A DNA stretch of 64,000 bases from NCBI RefSeq assembly GCF_003241315.1, contig NZ_QFOZ01000004.1, positions 124,001 to 188,000 of the forward strand, given 5' to 3'. The stretch is from Lawsonella clevelandensis (GTDB taxonomy: Bacteria > Actinomycetota > Actinomycetes > Mycobacteriales > Mycobacteriaceae). The notes beneath the pieces were generated by a model. It saw only the letters and a list, made by a program, of their open reading frames with translations. It had not been told where the DNA came from and did no database searches. The translations under genes were made by a program, and so were the position numbers. This document shows, in pieces, positions 24,120 through 32,181 of the stretch; positions within the stretch are counted from its first letter, which is position 1, and every line of letters begins with the position of its first letter.

Positions 24120-25506
24120 AATTCGCTAAAAAGATAGCCTCGGCGGTGGCGATGGCGGTTATTTCGGTGGGGTCAACAGACTCGTTAGGGCCATGGATAC
24201 CGCAAATGGGTTCCTCCACACCAAAAAGCACCAGCTGAGTATCCGGATGCGTCGCCTTCAAAGCAGCACACAGAGGGATAGAACCACCATCAGCGCTTAA
24301 CGCCACTTCGTCGACGGACTTCCCATAGGCAAAAGCCAATGCCTGCTGCATACCCTGGTGGGCACTTCCCGAAATATCCGCCAAGTAAGGCTCGCCGGTA
24401 CCCATAGGCTCGCACTCCACCTGTGCATTCCACAGACGATGATTCTGCAGATGCGCGATCAGCTTTTGCTCCGCCTCGTGCACATCCATCTTCGGCGGCA
24501 CACGCAGATTAAGCATAGCGGCAGCCTCCGCTGGAACCGCGTTAATAGAATGGGCGGTACTAGCAGCGTCAATGCCAGTAATAGTGAGGGTGGGGCGTGC
24601 CCACGCTAACTCGGAAGGGGTGCCGGCAGAACACAGTTCCACGCCGTCCAGAACTCCCGCATCGGCGGCGAACTCTTCCGGAGTGTACTGCACACCGTCC
24701 CATGTTTGGCTGGCGTCCAGCCCGTCAATCGTAAGACCACCCTGTGCATCGCGGAGGCCGGCCAGCATGTGGACCAGGGCATAGAGAGCATCGGGGGCGG
24801 GGCCACCATATTGGCCAGAGTGAATGGGGGAGCGGAGAGTTTTCACCGTCACCTTAAGGCTCACAACGCCACGCAGGGAAATATTAATAGTGGGTACGCC
24901 AACAGCAACATTGCCGGTATCGGCAATAAGGATAGCGTCCGCGGCAAAAAGGTCTGGGCGCTTCTCCACAAGAGTCTCCAGGCCTTCGCCGCCGGCTTCC
25001 TCAGAACCCTCTACAACAAGGCGTATACCAATACCACCGAAGGGGTGTTCGGGGTGTCTGGACTGGGGTGCCCACTCGCGCAGTGCCCGTAAGGCCGCCA
25101 AATGCGCAACGAGGTTTCCTTTATCGTCGGCGGAGCCACGCCCATACCAGCGGCCATTCTTTTCCGTAAGTTCCCACGGGTTAGTGTCCCAGCCAGGCTG
25201 GTCGTCGGCAGGCTGCACGTCGTGGTGGCAGTACAGTAGGACGGTGGGGCAGCCGTCAGCGGGGGCGGTGAAACCAAAGAGAGGGAGGGAACCGTCAACA
25301 GCATCCTCCACATGGACATCATTAATGCCCACTTCGGTGAAGGCCTGCTGAACCCAGGCGGCACTCGCTTCGCATGATTCTGGCTTAGTGCCGAAGATGG
25401 AGGGGAAGCTGACAGCTTTAGTGAGGTCAGCTTTAATGCGGTCGCTTTGGTGGGCGATGTGGTCGCGGAGTTGGTCTGCTCCGGTGAGGGGGGAGGACTC
25501 AGTCAT
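24103..25506 (-). CDS. M20 family metallo-dipeptidase
   Basis: A zinc peptidase of 467 residues. Motifs are YCHHDVQPAD (first His/Asp), GRGSADDKGNLVAHLAAL (bridging Asp), EGSEEAGGEGL (catalytic Glu), a dimerisation insert in the middle and LSADGGSIPLCAAL toward the end. It belongs to the dipeptidase / CNDP-like branch (M20.A) rather than DapE. These enzymes cut dipeptides or N-acylated amino acids in the cytosol. It is a single gene; its 3' end runs into degenerate tandem repeats. Confidence 0.9.
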   Translation of the reverse strand: MTESSPLTGADQLRDHIAHQSDRIKADLTKAVSFPSIFGTKPESCEASAAWVQQAFTEVGINDVHVEDAVDGSLPLFGFTAPADGCPTVLLYCHHDVQPADDQPGWDTNPWELTEKNGRWYGRGSADDKGNLVAHLAALRALREWAPQSRHPEHPFGGIGIRLVVEGSEEAGGEGLETLVEKRPDLFAADAILIADTGNVAVGVPTINISLRGVVSLKVTVKTLRSPIHSGQYGGPAPDALYALVHMLAGLRDAQGGLTIDGLDASQTWDGVQYTPEEFAADAGVLDGVELCSAGTPSELAWARPTLTITGIDAASTAHSINAVPAEAAAMLNLRVPPKMDVHEAEQKLIAHLQNHRLWNAQVECEPMGTGEPYLADISGSAHQGMQQALAFAYGKSVDEVALSADGGSIPLCAALKATHPDTQLVLFGVEEPICGIHGPNESVDPTEITAIATAEAIFLANFAKKQ

Positions 25507-25605
25507 GGATGGTGGACTCCTCTTACATGTCTTATATGGGGTTTATTAGGTACATAAAGTACCGGGTAGTGATCGATAGTGATCTGTGCAGTGATGTTTT
25601 CTACA

Positions 25606-26037
25606 CTACCCCGCCACGGGTGACGGTTTCAGCTTGAGATATTGGTTGGCGGCAGTAATGAGGGCAGTGAGGTTGGCTTCTTCTCTGGTAGTACCGTGTC
25701 CGCTCGCCCAGCGCGTAAAGTAGCCGTTTTCAACTTCCAGAAGAGTGGTGTAGGGAAGTTGCGGATTGTGCGGGTTGTCGTGCTGCCGGAAAGTGATGAT
25801 GTCCAGGCGAATACCGAGGCTATCAAGCATGTAGCAGAGTGCTTGGATGGGGCCGGTGGCTTCGGTGGTGGTGCAGTGGACGGTGCCATTGATGGTAATG
25901 GCGGCAATAAAGAGGAAGCGCCCATTTCCGGTGGGTTGGCTGTTGAAAGTGTTAAGTATGACAGCTTTAGTATCGGAAGTGCAGGAAGTACGGGAGGTGT
26001 GAGGAGTGTGGGTGAGGGTAAAGCGAGGCGTAGTCAT
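25606..26037 (-). CDS. Free-standing LeuA-type regulatory (dimerisation) domain protein
   Basis: The 143 residues resemble only the C-terminal regulatory domain of 2-isopropylmalate synthase: ITINGTVHCTTTEATGPIQA then LDSLGIRLDIITFRQHDN, an aromatic strand and a closing GTTREEANLTALITAANQYL correspond to the GNGPIDA, DY-EHA and SITTASLRAVVSAVNRA parts of LeuA. The catalytic TIM barrel is absent. Similar stand-alone proteins exist in related actinobacteria. It may bind leucine or a related effector and sense or regulate, but no partner is evident. The first 25 residues are Thr-rich and probably flexible. Confidence 0.7.
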   Translation of the reverse strand: MTTPRFTLTHTPHTSRTSCTSDTKAVILNTFNSQPTGNGRFLFIAAITINGTVHCTTTEATGPIQALCYMLDSLGIRLDIITFRQHDNPHNPQLPYTTLLEVENGYFTRWASGHGTTREEANLTALITAANQYLKLKPSPVAG

Positions 26038-26318
26038 GAGAGAGCTTTTCGTGGTGAGGAATGGTCTGCACTGGACCAGCGCTTCTCTCCGCCGCAGTAA
26101 GGGGGCTAGTCCGAGATGACCCCACTGCGGCTTAGAGCTACTACGTGCTTTATCTGCATAGGTGAAAGGGTAGGAAGCTTCTTCCTCACTGTCAATAAAA
26201 ATGGAAAAACTTTTTCACTATATGGAACTATATGACATTTTGTAAAAGGGGTAAGGCGCATACGGGAATGTATAGGTGTCTTGTAGACGGTTCCGTACGC
26301 GGTCGCCTAAGTAACCGT

Positions 26319-26792
26319 CTACGCAACCGCTTGCTTTTCCACGTTTGCTAGCGTTTCCTGCATTCCAGCAGCCATTTCCTGGGCAAAAGCATCGTCCCCG
26401 CCAAGGAAAAATCGTGTTACTAGGGAACTAAAAAGAGTGGGCTGGGTATCTGCGAGAAGGCGTTCCAAAGTGACGGTCGTGCGGCCGTCACCGGCTGGTT
26501 CTAGGCGGTAGACCCACATGTAATGGTTGGCGGGAATGAAGAAGGATAGTTCTTTTTCTGGTTTTACGGTGAGGAATCGGGCGGTGGTTGCCCAGAAAGT
26601 GTATTTTCCGCGTCGGTTGATATTGAGTGTGGTTCCGCCGGGGTGAAGTGGATTGGAGCCGAGGGGGAGGGCGATCATTTTCTTGCATTGGGGGCTGCGG
26701 GATCCCATGCTGTCAATGTCGCTAATAACCTTCCAGATGACTGTGGGAGAGGCGGGTATGGTGCGGGAAACACGAATCGTTGAAGAATCCAT
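26319..26792 (-). CDS. SRPBCC (polyketide cyclase/dehydrase-like) protein
   Basis: A 157-residue START-like protein: IRVSRTIPASPTVIWKVISD is the typical first strand and helix, followed by an alternating beta sheet (GRTTVTLERLLAD) and a long C-terminal helix (DAFAQEMAAGMQETLANVEK). Such proteins bind hydrophobic ligands in a helix-grip cavity. It is divergent from groEL, with two CIRCE operators in the shared gap, the nearer only about 29 bp from its start, so HrcA might repress it too (inference). Confidence 0.82.
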   Translation of the reverse strand: MDSSTIRVSRTIPASPTVIWKVISDIDSMGSRSPQCKKMIALPLGSNPLHPGGTTLNINRRGKYTFWATTARFLTVKPEKELSFFIPANHYMWVYRLEPAGDGRTTVTLERLLADTQPTLFSSLVTRFFLGGDDAFAQEMAAGMQETLANVEKQAVA

Positions 26793-26820
26793 ATATTCAT
26801 TCTAAGCTGGCCAAATATTT

Positions 26821-26847
26821 CTTGCACTCGCCCCTATCGAGTGCTAA
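26821..26847. promoter_or_regulatory. CIRCE operator 1 (HrcA site)
   Basis: CTTGCACTC, nine bases, GAGTGCTAA: 16 of 18 arm positions match the CIRCE consensus TTAGCACTC-N9-GAGTGCTAA. The right arm is perfect. It lies between the SRPBCC gene and groEL. Confidence 0.92.
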
Positions 26848-26854
26848 AAAAGAC

Positions 26855-26881
26855 TTAGCACTCAATCATTGGGAGTGCCAA
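26855..26881. promoter_or_regulatory. CIRCE operator 2 (HrcA site)
   Basis: TTAGCACTC, nine bases, GAGTGCCAA: 17 of 18 arm positions match CIRCE. It begins 8 bp after operator 1 and about 120 bp before the groEL start. A pair of sites suggests tight heat-shock control by HrcA. Confidence 0.95.
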
Positions 26882-27002
26882 AGCTGGCGGGTAAGACCGG
26901 GTACTAACCGTACAAGACACACTGGTCGTCCGTCGCGGGAACTGCGCCAGCTTGGCAGTGTCGGCCACCAGTCACCCCATCAACAGAGGAAGACATCAAC
27001 AC

Positions 27003-28622
27003 ATGTCCAAGATGATTGCATTTGACGAAGAGGCCCGCCGCGGTCTGGAGCGGGGTCTTAACACCCTCGCTGATACCGTCAAGGTGACGCTCGGCCCCAA
27101 GGGTCGCAACGTCGTCCTAGAAAAGAAGTGGGGAGCCCCCACCATCACTAACGATGGCGTCTCCATCGCTAAAGAAATTGAACTTGAAGAGCCCTACGAA
27201 AAGATCGGCGCCGAGCTGGTCAAGGAAGTTGCCAAGAAGACTGACGATGTCGCTGGCGACGGCACCACCACCGCTACCGTCCTCGCCCAGGCACTCGTCC
27301 ACGAGGGTCTCCGCAACGTGGCCGCCGGCTCTAACCCGATGGGACTACGCCGCGGCATTGAAAAGTCCGTAGAGGTTGTTACCAAGTCCCTCCTCAGCTC
27401 CGCCAAGGAAGTTGAAACAAAGGACGAAATTGCCGCCACCGCCGGTATCTCCGCCGGTGACCCCGAAATCGGCAGCCTTATTGCCGAGGCCATGGATAAG
27501 GTTGGCAAGGAAGGCGTCATCACCGTGGAAGAGGCCAACACGTTCGGCCTCGACCTGGAACTCACCGAAGGTATGCGCTTCGATAAGGGCTACATCTCCG
27601 GCTACTTCGCCACCGACCTGGAACGTCAGGAAGCTGTCCTCGAGGACCCCTACATTCTTATTAACCAGGGCAAGATCTCCGCTATTAAGGATCTGCTGCC
27701 GCTGCTCGAAAAGGTCATGCAGTCCGGCAAGCCCCTCCTCATCATCGCTGAAGATGTTGAAGGCGAAGCCCTCTCCACCCTCGTTGTGAACAAGATCCGC
27801 GGTACTTTCAAGTCTGTCGCCGTTAAGGCCCCCGGCTTCGGTGACCGCCGCAAGGCCATGATGCAGGATATCGCTATCCTCACCGGCGGCCAGGTTATCT
27901 CCGAAGAGGTCGGCCTTTCCCTCGAAACCGCCGACATCACCATGCTGGGCCGCGCCCGCAAGGTTGTTGTTACCAAGGAAGAAACCACCATCGTTGACGG
28001 TGCTGGTTCCGCCGAGACCATTGAGGGTCGCGTCAACCAGATTAAGTCCGAGATTGCCTCCACTGACTCTGACTACGACCGTGAGAAGCTGCAGGAGCGT
28101 CTCGCCAAGCTCGCTGGTGGCGTTGCCGTTATTAAGGCTGGTGCCGCTACTGAGGTTGAGCTGAAGGAACGTAAGCACCGCATTGAGGACGCTGTCCGCA
28201 ACGCTAAGGCTGCTGTGGAAGAAGGTATTGTCGCTGGCGGCGGTGTTGCACTGGTACAGTGCGAGGCTGCTATCGAGGATCTGGATCTGGAAGGCGACGA
28301 ACTGACTGGCGCCAAGATCGTTGAGTCTGCCCTTTCCGCCCCGCTGAAGCAGATTGCTTTCAACGCTGGCATGGAGCCCGGTGTTGTTGCCGATAAGGTC
28401 CGCTCCCTCCCCAATGGCCACGGCCTGAATGCCGCCACTGGTGAGTACCAGGATCTGCTCAATGCTGGCATTAATGACCCGGTGAAGGTCACCCGCTCTG
28501 CCCTGCAGAACGCTGCCTCCATTGCAGCACTCTTCCTTACCACTGAGGCTGTTGTTGCTGACAAGCCGGAACCCCCGGCACCGGCTGCCCCCGCTGCCGA
28601 TGACATGGGTGGCATATACTAA
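27003..28622 (+). CDS. groEL: Chaperonin GroEL (GroEL2 type, not linked to groES)
   Basis: Sixty-kDa chaperonin subunit of 539 residues. VTLGPKGRNVVLEKKWGAP, the ATP-site VAGDGTTTATVLAQ, ITVEEANTFGLDLE and GIVAGGGVALVQ are diagnostic. It starts at ATG 27003; the open frame upstream (to 26952) crosses the leader and lacks conservation. No groES is adjacent, as for mycobacterial groEL2. The C-terminus is PAPAAPAADDMGGIY rather than a long Gly-Met tail or the His-rich tail of GroEL1. Expression is presumably heat-shock induced through two upstream CIRCE sites. Confidence 0.97.
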   Translation: MSKMIAFDEEARRGLERGLNTLADTVKVTLGPKGRNVVLEKKWGAPTITNDGVSIAKEIELEEPYEKIGAELVKEVAKKTDDVAGDGTTTATVLAQALVHEGLRNVAAGSNPMGLRRGIEKSVEVVTKSLLSSAKEVETKDEIAATAGISAGDPEIGSLIAEAMDKVGKEGVITVEEANTFGLDLELTEGMRFDKGYISGYFATDLERQEAVLEDPYILINQGKISAIKDLLPLLEKVMQSGKPLLIIAEDVEGEALSTLVVNKIRGTFKSVAVKAPGFGDRRKAMMQDIAILTGGQVISEEVGLSLETADITMLGRARKVVVTKEETTIVDGAGSAETIEGRVNQIKSEIASTDSDYDREKLQERLAKLAGGVAVIKAGAATEVELKERKHRIEDAVRNAKAAVEEGIVAGGGVALVQCEAAIEDLDLEGDELTGAKIVESALSAPLKQIAFNAGMEPGVVADKVRSLPNGHGLNAATGEYQDLLNAGINDPVKVTRSALQNAASIAALFLTTEAVVADKPEPPAPAAPAADDMGGIY

Positions 28623-28674
28623 AAAGTACAGAGCTCAAAGCGCAGCAGTAATGCAGCGTTAAAAGTTTATAAAG

Positions 28675-28720
28675 TATGAAGGAGGGTCCGTACACTGCAG
28701 TGTACGGACCCTCCTTCATA
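28675..28720. terminator. Intrinsic terminator after groEL
   Basis: A perfect 46-bp palindrome (TATGAAGGAGGGTCCGTACA and so on, centred at 28697/28698) followed by a T-rich stretch TCTTTCTTTTT. It lies between convergent groEL and the 284-residue secreted protein gene and probably serves both. Confidence 0.92.
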
Positions 28721-28764
28721 GTCTTTCTTTTTAGCCTTTTACCTGTTTAGACGCATTATCTGTT

Positions 28765-29619
28765 TTAGACGCGGGTAACGTCTCCAAAAGTAAGGTAGGC
28801 TTTCGTGCCGTCGAGAAGGCGCTGGGCTTTGTGGCGGGCTACTGGATCTTTGGCAAGTTTTGCGGACAGTAGCGCCGGGGTATTGGCGATGAGTGTGATG
28901 TAAAGGGCGATAATGGTGGGATTGTAAAAAACATTCCACGTAATGATGTCGATAACAATAGCGGCGGGAGCTCCAACGACCGCAATCTGGCTAAGGACGC
29001 CATTAACGAATTTGAGGGTCGCATCGGTAGCGGAGAATGCAATAGAGCTAATGATATTGCCGCCAACAATCCCTAGCACTGTGCCGCCCACGAAGGCGAG
29101 GGGATCATGCTGGAGTGCGTAGCTGGCGTAATCACCGTAGAGCTTAATCCAGGCAGACGTGTTCTTCTTGAACTTTTCCACGCCGTGTAGTTGCACTGGG
29201 GTGGCCTTGCTGAGGAACTCTCCCCGAGTGAGGGTGACTGTTTTGTGAGAGTCGCTGAGGGAAGCGTGCAGACTGTAGACAGATTTATTGAAGATGCCCT
29301 TTAGTGGCAGGGTAGTGATGGTTTTCCCGGCTGAATCAATGATTTCTAGCGTGCTGTCTTTTTTATTGATTGTGAAAAGACCGTGTTTAAGGGTGAGGGT
29401 GTTGCCGTCGGGGGAGGTTGTAGCACCTTCGAATGTTTTGGCAGCGTGCACAAGTGTGTCTTTGAGAGCATGCTGTTTTTCTTGAATGGAAGATGTATCG
29501 GCGGCGTGTGTGGTAGACGCAGTGGGTGCGGTGGGTGCAGCGTTAGCGATGGCGGGGACGCCAGTAATAGCGACAGCAGAGGCTACTGCGAGGGCAGCAG
29601 AACGGAGCCATGATTTCAT
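28765..29619 (-). CDS. Secreted/membrane-interacting protein, paralogue A
   Basis: A 284-residue protein of unknown function with a Sec signal peptide (MKSWLRSAALAVASAVAITG, cut after AIANAA). A folded region (about residues 60-160) holds DGNTLTLKHGLFTINKKD and NKSVYSLHASLSDSHKTVTL. Next come a hydrophobic, Gly-rich stretch of about 80 residues (FVGGTVLGIVGGNIISSIAF and VVGAPAAIVIDIITWNVF) and a basic tail KDPVARHKAQRLLDGTKAYL then TFGDV. Folded region, tail and signal peptide match the neighbour at 29803-30831. The layout would suit a secreted protein that inserts into or spans a membrane. The start has GAGGA 7 bases upstream. Confidence 0.8.
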   Translation of the reverse strand: MKSWLRSAALAVASAVAITGVPAIANAAPTAPTASTTHAADTSSIQEKQHALKDTLVHAAKTFEGATTSPDGNTLTLKHGLFTINKKDSTLEIIDSAGKTITTLPLKGIFNKSVYSLHASLSDSHKTVTLTRGEFLSKATPVQLHGVEKFKKNTSAWIKLYGDYASYALQHDPLAFVGGTVLGIVGGNIISSIAFSATDATLKFVNGVLSQIAVVGAPAAIVIDIITWNVFYNPTIIALYITLIANTPALLSAKLAKDPVARHKAQRLLDGTKAYLTFGDVTRV

Positions 29620-29680
29620 GATGTATCCTCGTTTCGTCGTAGGCGCAGCTATCTTTGTAGCAACTATTTTCCTGAAACAG

Positions 29681-29690
29681 GCTAACTATA
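29681..29690 (-). promoter_or_regulatory. Shared promoter -10 element, paralogue A
   Basis: The minus-strand sequence TATAGTTAGC, found at an equivalent place before both secreted paralogues, contains the -10-like TATAGT. It lies 62-71 bp upstream of the start codon. Conservation between the two leaders is the main support. Confidence 0.5.
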
Positions 29691-29712
29691 AATGAGATAC
29701 CTCTGCACAGTA

Positions 29713-29750
29713 AAAAATGGACTTTAGCATGTGAGCTAAAGTCCATTTTT
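29713..29750. terminator. Intrinsic terminator after paralogue B
   Basis: Arms AAAAATGGACTTTAGC (29713-29728) and GCTAAAGTCCATTTTT (29735-29750) with a 6-base loop. It is downstream of the minus-strand gene at 29803-30831 and upstream of the paralogue A promoter, so the two genes are separate transcripts. Confidence 0.9.
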
Positions 29751-29802
29751 ATGTATGAATGTGATAAATAGCGTTCAGCTACCTACAACAATTATCGAGC
29801 GT

Positions 29803-30831
29803 TTAGGCTCGGGCAACGTCACCAAAAGTGAGGTAAGCCTTGCTGCCATTGACCAGACGCTGAGCCTTCTTGCGAGCTACAGGATCCTTGGCGTGCTTGG
29901 AAGAGATCAGAGCAGCAGTGGTGCCCATGGTGAAGGTGTATACGGCAATTAGCGAGGCATCCGCGACCATAGCATACGAGAACGCTAGTACAGGACCTGC
30001 AACGGGGATAAGCATCATTATTTCCCCAGGTAGAGAGACTACGATTGCAGCTAAACTGCCAACGATCGCTCCAGCAAGATAGCCAGTCGCAGCACCTAGG
30101 ATCAGGTGAGCGGTATCGTGCTCTACGGCGTAGCTGGCGTAATCTCCATTTAGGCGAATCCAGGCAGCAGTGTTCTTCTTGATCTTGTCGAGGCCAGCGA
30201 GCTGCTTGGGGTTAGCTTTGCCGAGAAGCTTGCCTTTCTTAAGGTCAATAGTCTTGTCGGAGTTGCTGAGGGAAGCATTCAGGCTGTAGACGGACTTGCC
30301 AGAAATAACCTTCAGCGGGATAGCGATAACGGCCTTGCCTTCAGAGTCAACAATTTCCAGCTTGTTGCCGTCCTTGTTGATCTTGAAAAAGCCGTTCTTA
30401 AGGGTAACGGCCTTGCCGTCCTTGGAGACCTTGGCACCGTCAATAGTCTTAGCGACATGATCCAGGCTATCCTTAAGCTCCTGCTGCTTATCCTTGAGAG
30501 CATCCTTGGGGGCCTGCTTCTCGTCAGCAAGGGCTAGCTTAGCGGGCTTCTTGTCCTTGAGGGACTGCAGCTTATCGTCGAGGGCAGCTTTCTTGCCCTT
30601 AATGGCGTCCTTGTGATCCTTGTCCTTGAGACCCTTAAGAGCATCCTTGGGGTCTTTCTTGTCTTTCTTGGAAGCTTGCAGCTTGTCCTTCAGCTCTTGC
30701 TTCTTATCTTTCAGAGTCTGCTGAACAGAGGAGAAGTCATTAGAAGGTGCAGCGTTAGCAATAGCGGGGGCGCCGGTGAGGGTAACGGCAGAGATCACTG
30801 CAAGAGCAGTGGAGCGGAACCATGATTTCAC
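29803..30831 (-). CDS. Secreted/membrane-interacting protein, paralogue B with Lys/Asp-rich insert
   Basis: The 342-residue tandem paralogue of the previous gene. The signal peptide VKSWFRSTALAVISAVTLTG is cut after AIANAA. Then comes an insert of about 110 residues full of LKDK-type units (QELKDKLQ, DALKGLKDKDHKDAIKGKK, DALKDKQQELKDSL), highly charged and probably a long helix or coiled coil. It precedes the shared domain (GKAVTLKNGFFKINKD, GKSVYSLNASLSNSDKTI), a Gly-rich hydrophobic region (ILGAATGYLAGAIVGSLAAI, IPVAGPVLAFSYAMVADASL) and the tail KDPVARKKAQRLVNGSKAYL. The GTG at 30831 aligns with the start of paralogue A and shares its leader ACGAAACGAG; the frame extends to an ATG at 30894. 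Function unknown. Confidence 0.8.
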   Translation of the reverse strand: MKSWFRSTALAVISAVTLTGAPAIANAAPSNDFSSVQQTLKDKKQELKDKLQASKKDKKDPKDALKGLKDKDHKDAIKGKKAALDDKLQSLKDKKPAKLALADEKQAPKDALKDKQQELKDSLDHVAKTIDGAKVSKDGKAVTLKNGFFKINKDGNKLEIVDSEGKAVIAIPLKVISGKSVYSLNASLSNSDKTIDLKKGKLLGKANPKQLAGLDKIKKNTAAWIRLNGDYASYAVEHDTAHLILGAATGYLAGAIVGSLAAIVVSLPGEIMMLIPVAGPVLAFSYAMVADASLIAVYTFTMGTTAALISSKHAKDPVARKKAQRLVNGSKAYLTFGDVARA

Positions 30832-31218
30832 GGTATGTTCTCGTTTCGTTCTCGGACTGGAAACCATCACAGAAAGGAGACTTCCAGCAATCATCGTTTT
30901 CTGTACGCTAACTATAGATTGACTGTGCTACATGAGGGAAGTTCTCAAAGGGGTTATTAGTGGGGAATATCCCCCTTAGCAAATCTGTAATGAAACCGTT
31001 ACCTGCGTAAACATCGTATTGTTATGAAATAAATATTTTTGTAAAAAATTACTAGCGAAAGACGAAATTACGCAGAAAAATGTTTTCCGGGACTATCCTA
31101 AAGCCTTTGACTGCGGTCCCCAGAAAGCTCCTTAGGGAAGCCTCTTAAGGAAGTCTAAGGGAAACTAGTAAAGGCTAGGAAAGTCTCGCGACGGTCAGCG
31201 CTCCCTAGGGGAGAATTC
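30832..31218. other. AT-rich intergenic region with promoter and degenerate repeats
   Basis: No gene is supported in these 387 bp. The right part of the paralogue B leader includes the TATAGTTAGC element at 30907-30916 (minus). The middle is AT-rich. From about 31126 there are short imperfect units around CTNAGGRAAG (CTCCTTAGGGAAG, CTCTTAAGGAAG, CTAAGGGAAA, CTAGGAAAG), and CTAGGGGAGAA occurs twice (31204 and 31218), the second copy containing the stop of the YwiC-like gene. Confidence 0.55.
30907..30916 (-). promoter_or_regulatory. Shared promoter -10 element, paralogue B
   Basis: Minus-strand TATAGTTAGC, identical to the element before paralogue A, 76-85 bp before the GTG start. No clear -35 is visible. 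Confidence 0.5.
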
Positions 31219-32181
31219 CTAGGGGAGAAAGAGTGCGGCGATAACGAGAACCGTGAAAACTAGTTCGGTAATGCCAATAGTTTTCGCACGCCACTTCTTC
31301 CCTTGGTATCGCATGGACAGCGGGAAATAGGCGGAACGCGCTAATAACACCACGAATAGTGCGAAGAGAATCCATCCAGTCCAGCTGAGGATCGCACTCA
31401 CCAGCGCTAGTACTGCCACCACCGCGTGGAAAGCAATAGAAAATACTAGGTGGGGAGTACTGCGGCGTTCCCGAATAACAGTTTTAACCACCGGTACTGT
31501 GCCGAAGAAGTACAGGAAAAGCACTAGGCACACCAACCACATCCAGTTCCATCCGGTAACGGAACTAGACCAGTTATGCCCCGGTAGCGCCGCCATTGTT
31601 GTGTTAACGGGGACGGGGAGAAGAGGGAATCCGGCGCGCTGGAAATCCGTTCCAAGATCGTAGGAGACGGCCCCCATAAGAACCCCTGCTGCCACAGTAA
31701 TACCGCGAGCTGCCATTGTGCGTTCTTTACGCACTTTAATAAGCACAACAGTCGCAATGACCAAGATGGCAAACCACGGTGCCCACAGGAGAAGTTTCGG
31801 CGCCCACCAGATGGTGAGAATACCGAGGACCACCGATATGCATGTGTACACTTTTACCGGCATGGCGTAGAGGGAGTTCCGCCGCGCCACAAACCACTTG
31901 GTAAGGGCAAAGAAACAAAAATACCCAATAACCCACAAGAGATACAGGGGGACCTGGGCGGGAGTCCACCCACCCAGCACAATCCCCAACGTGATAGGCA
32001 CAAAAACCATAGCCCACGCGCCGTGATAGTCCGGAATCCAGCCGCGGGCAGACAGTGACCGCTTTTTCGGTGACCGCTTTTTTGGGGGACGTTTTTTCTG
32101 TGTCTGCTGCGCAGCTGTAGGAGGCGTAGCTGGTGTTGTTTCGCTGCTTGCTTGCGGTGGGGTGGTGTGTGCTTCACTCAT
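31219..32181 (-). CDS. YwiC-like family membrane protein
   Basis: The 320-residue protein opens with a 50-residue cytoplasmic tail rich in Thr, Ala, then Lys/Arg (RPPKKRSPKKRS), followed by WIPDYHGAWAMVFVPITLGI, which resembles the (N/Q)HGAWAM start of YwiC-like proteins. About eight to nine hydrophobic segments follow. YwiC was named beside a nitrate-respiration regulator in Bacillus; its role is not known. Its ATG overlaps the stop of the upstream gene (TAATG), so the two are translationally coupled. Confidence 0.8.
   Translation of the reverse strand: MSEAHTTPPQASSETTPATPPTAAQQTQKKRPPKKRSPKKRSLSARGWIPDYHGAWAMVFVPITLGIVLGGWTPAQVPLYLLWVIGYFCFFALTKWFVARRNSLYAMPVKVYTCISVVLGILTIWWAPKLLLWAPWFAILVIATVVLIKVRKERTMAARGITVAAGVLMGAVSYDLGTDFQRAGFPLLPVPVNTTMAALPGHNWSSSVTGWNWMWLVCLVLFLYFFGTVPVVKTVIRERRSTPHLVFSIAFHAVVAVLALVSAILSWTGWILFALFVVLLARSAYFPLSMRYQGKKWRAKTIGITELVFTVLVIAALFLP

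Noticed and set aside
27345..28421. A 358-codon frame opposite groEL
   Set aside because: Shadow of groEL without start context or known motifs.
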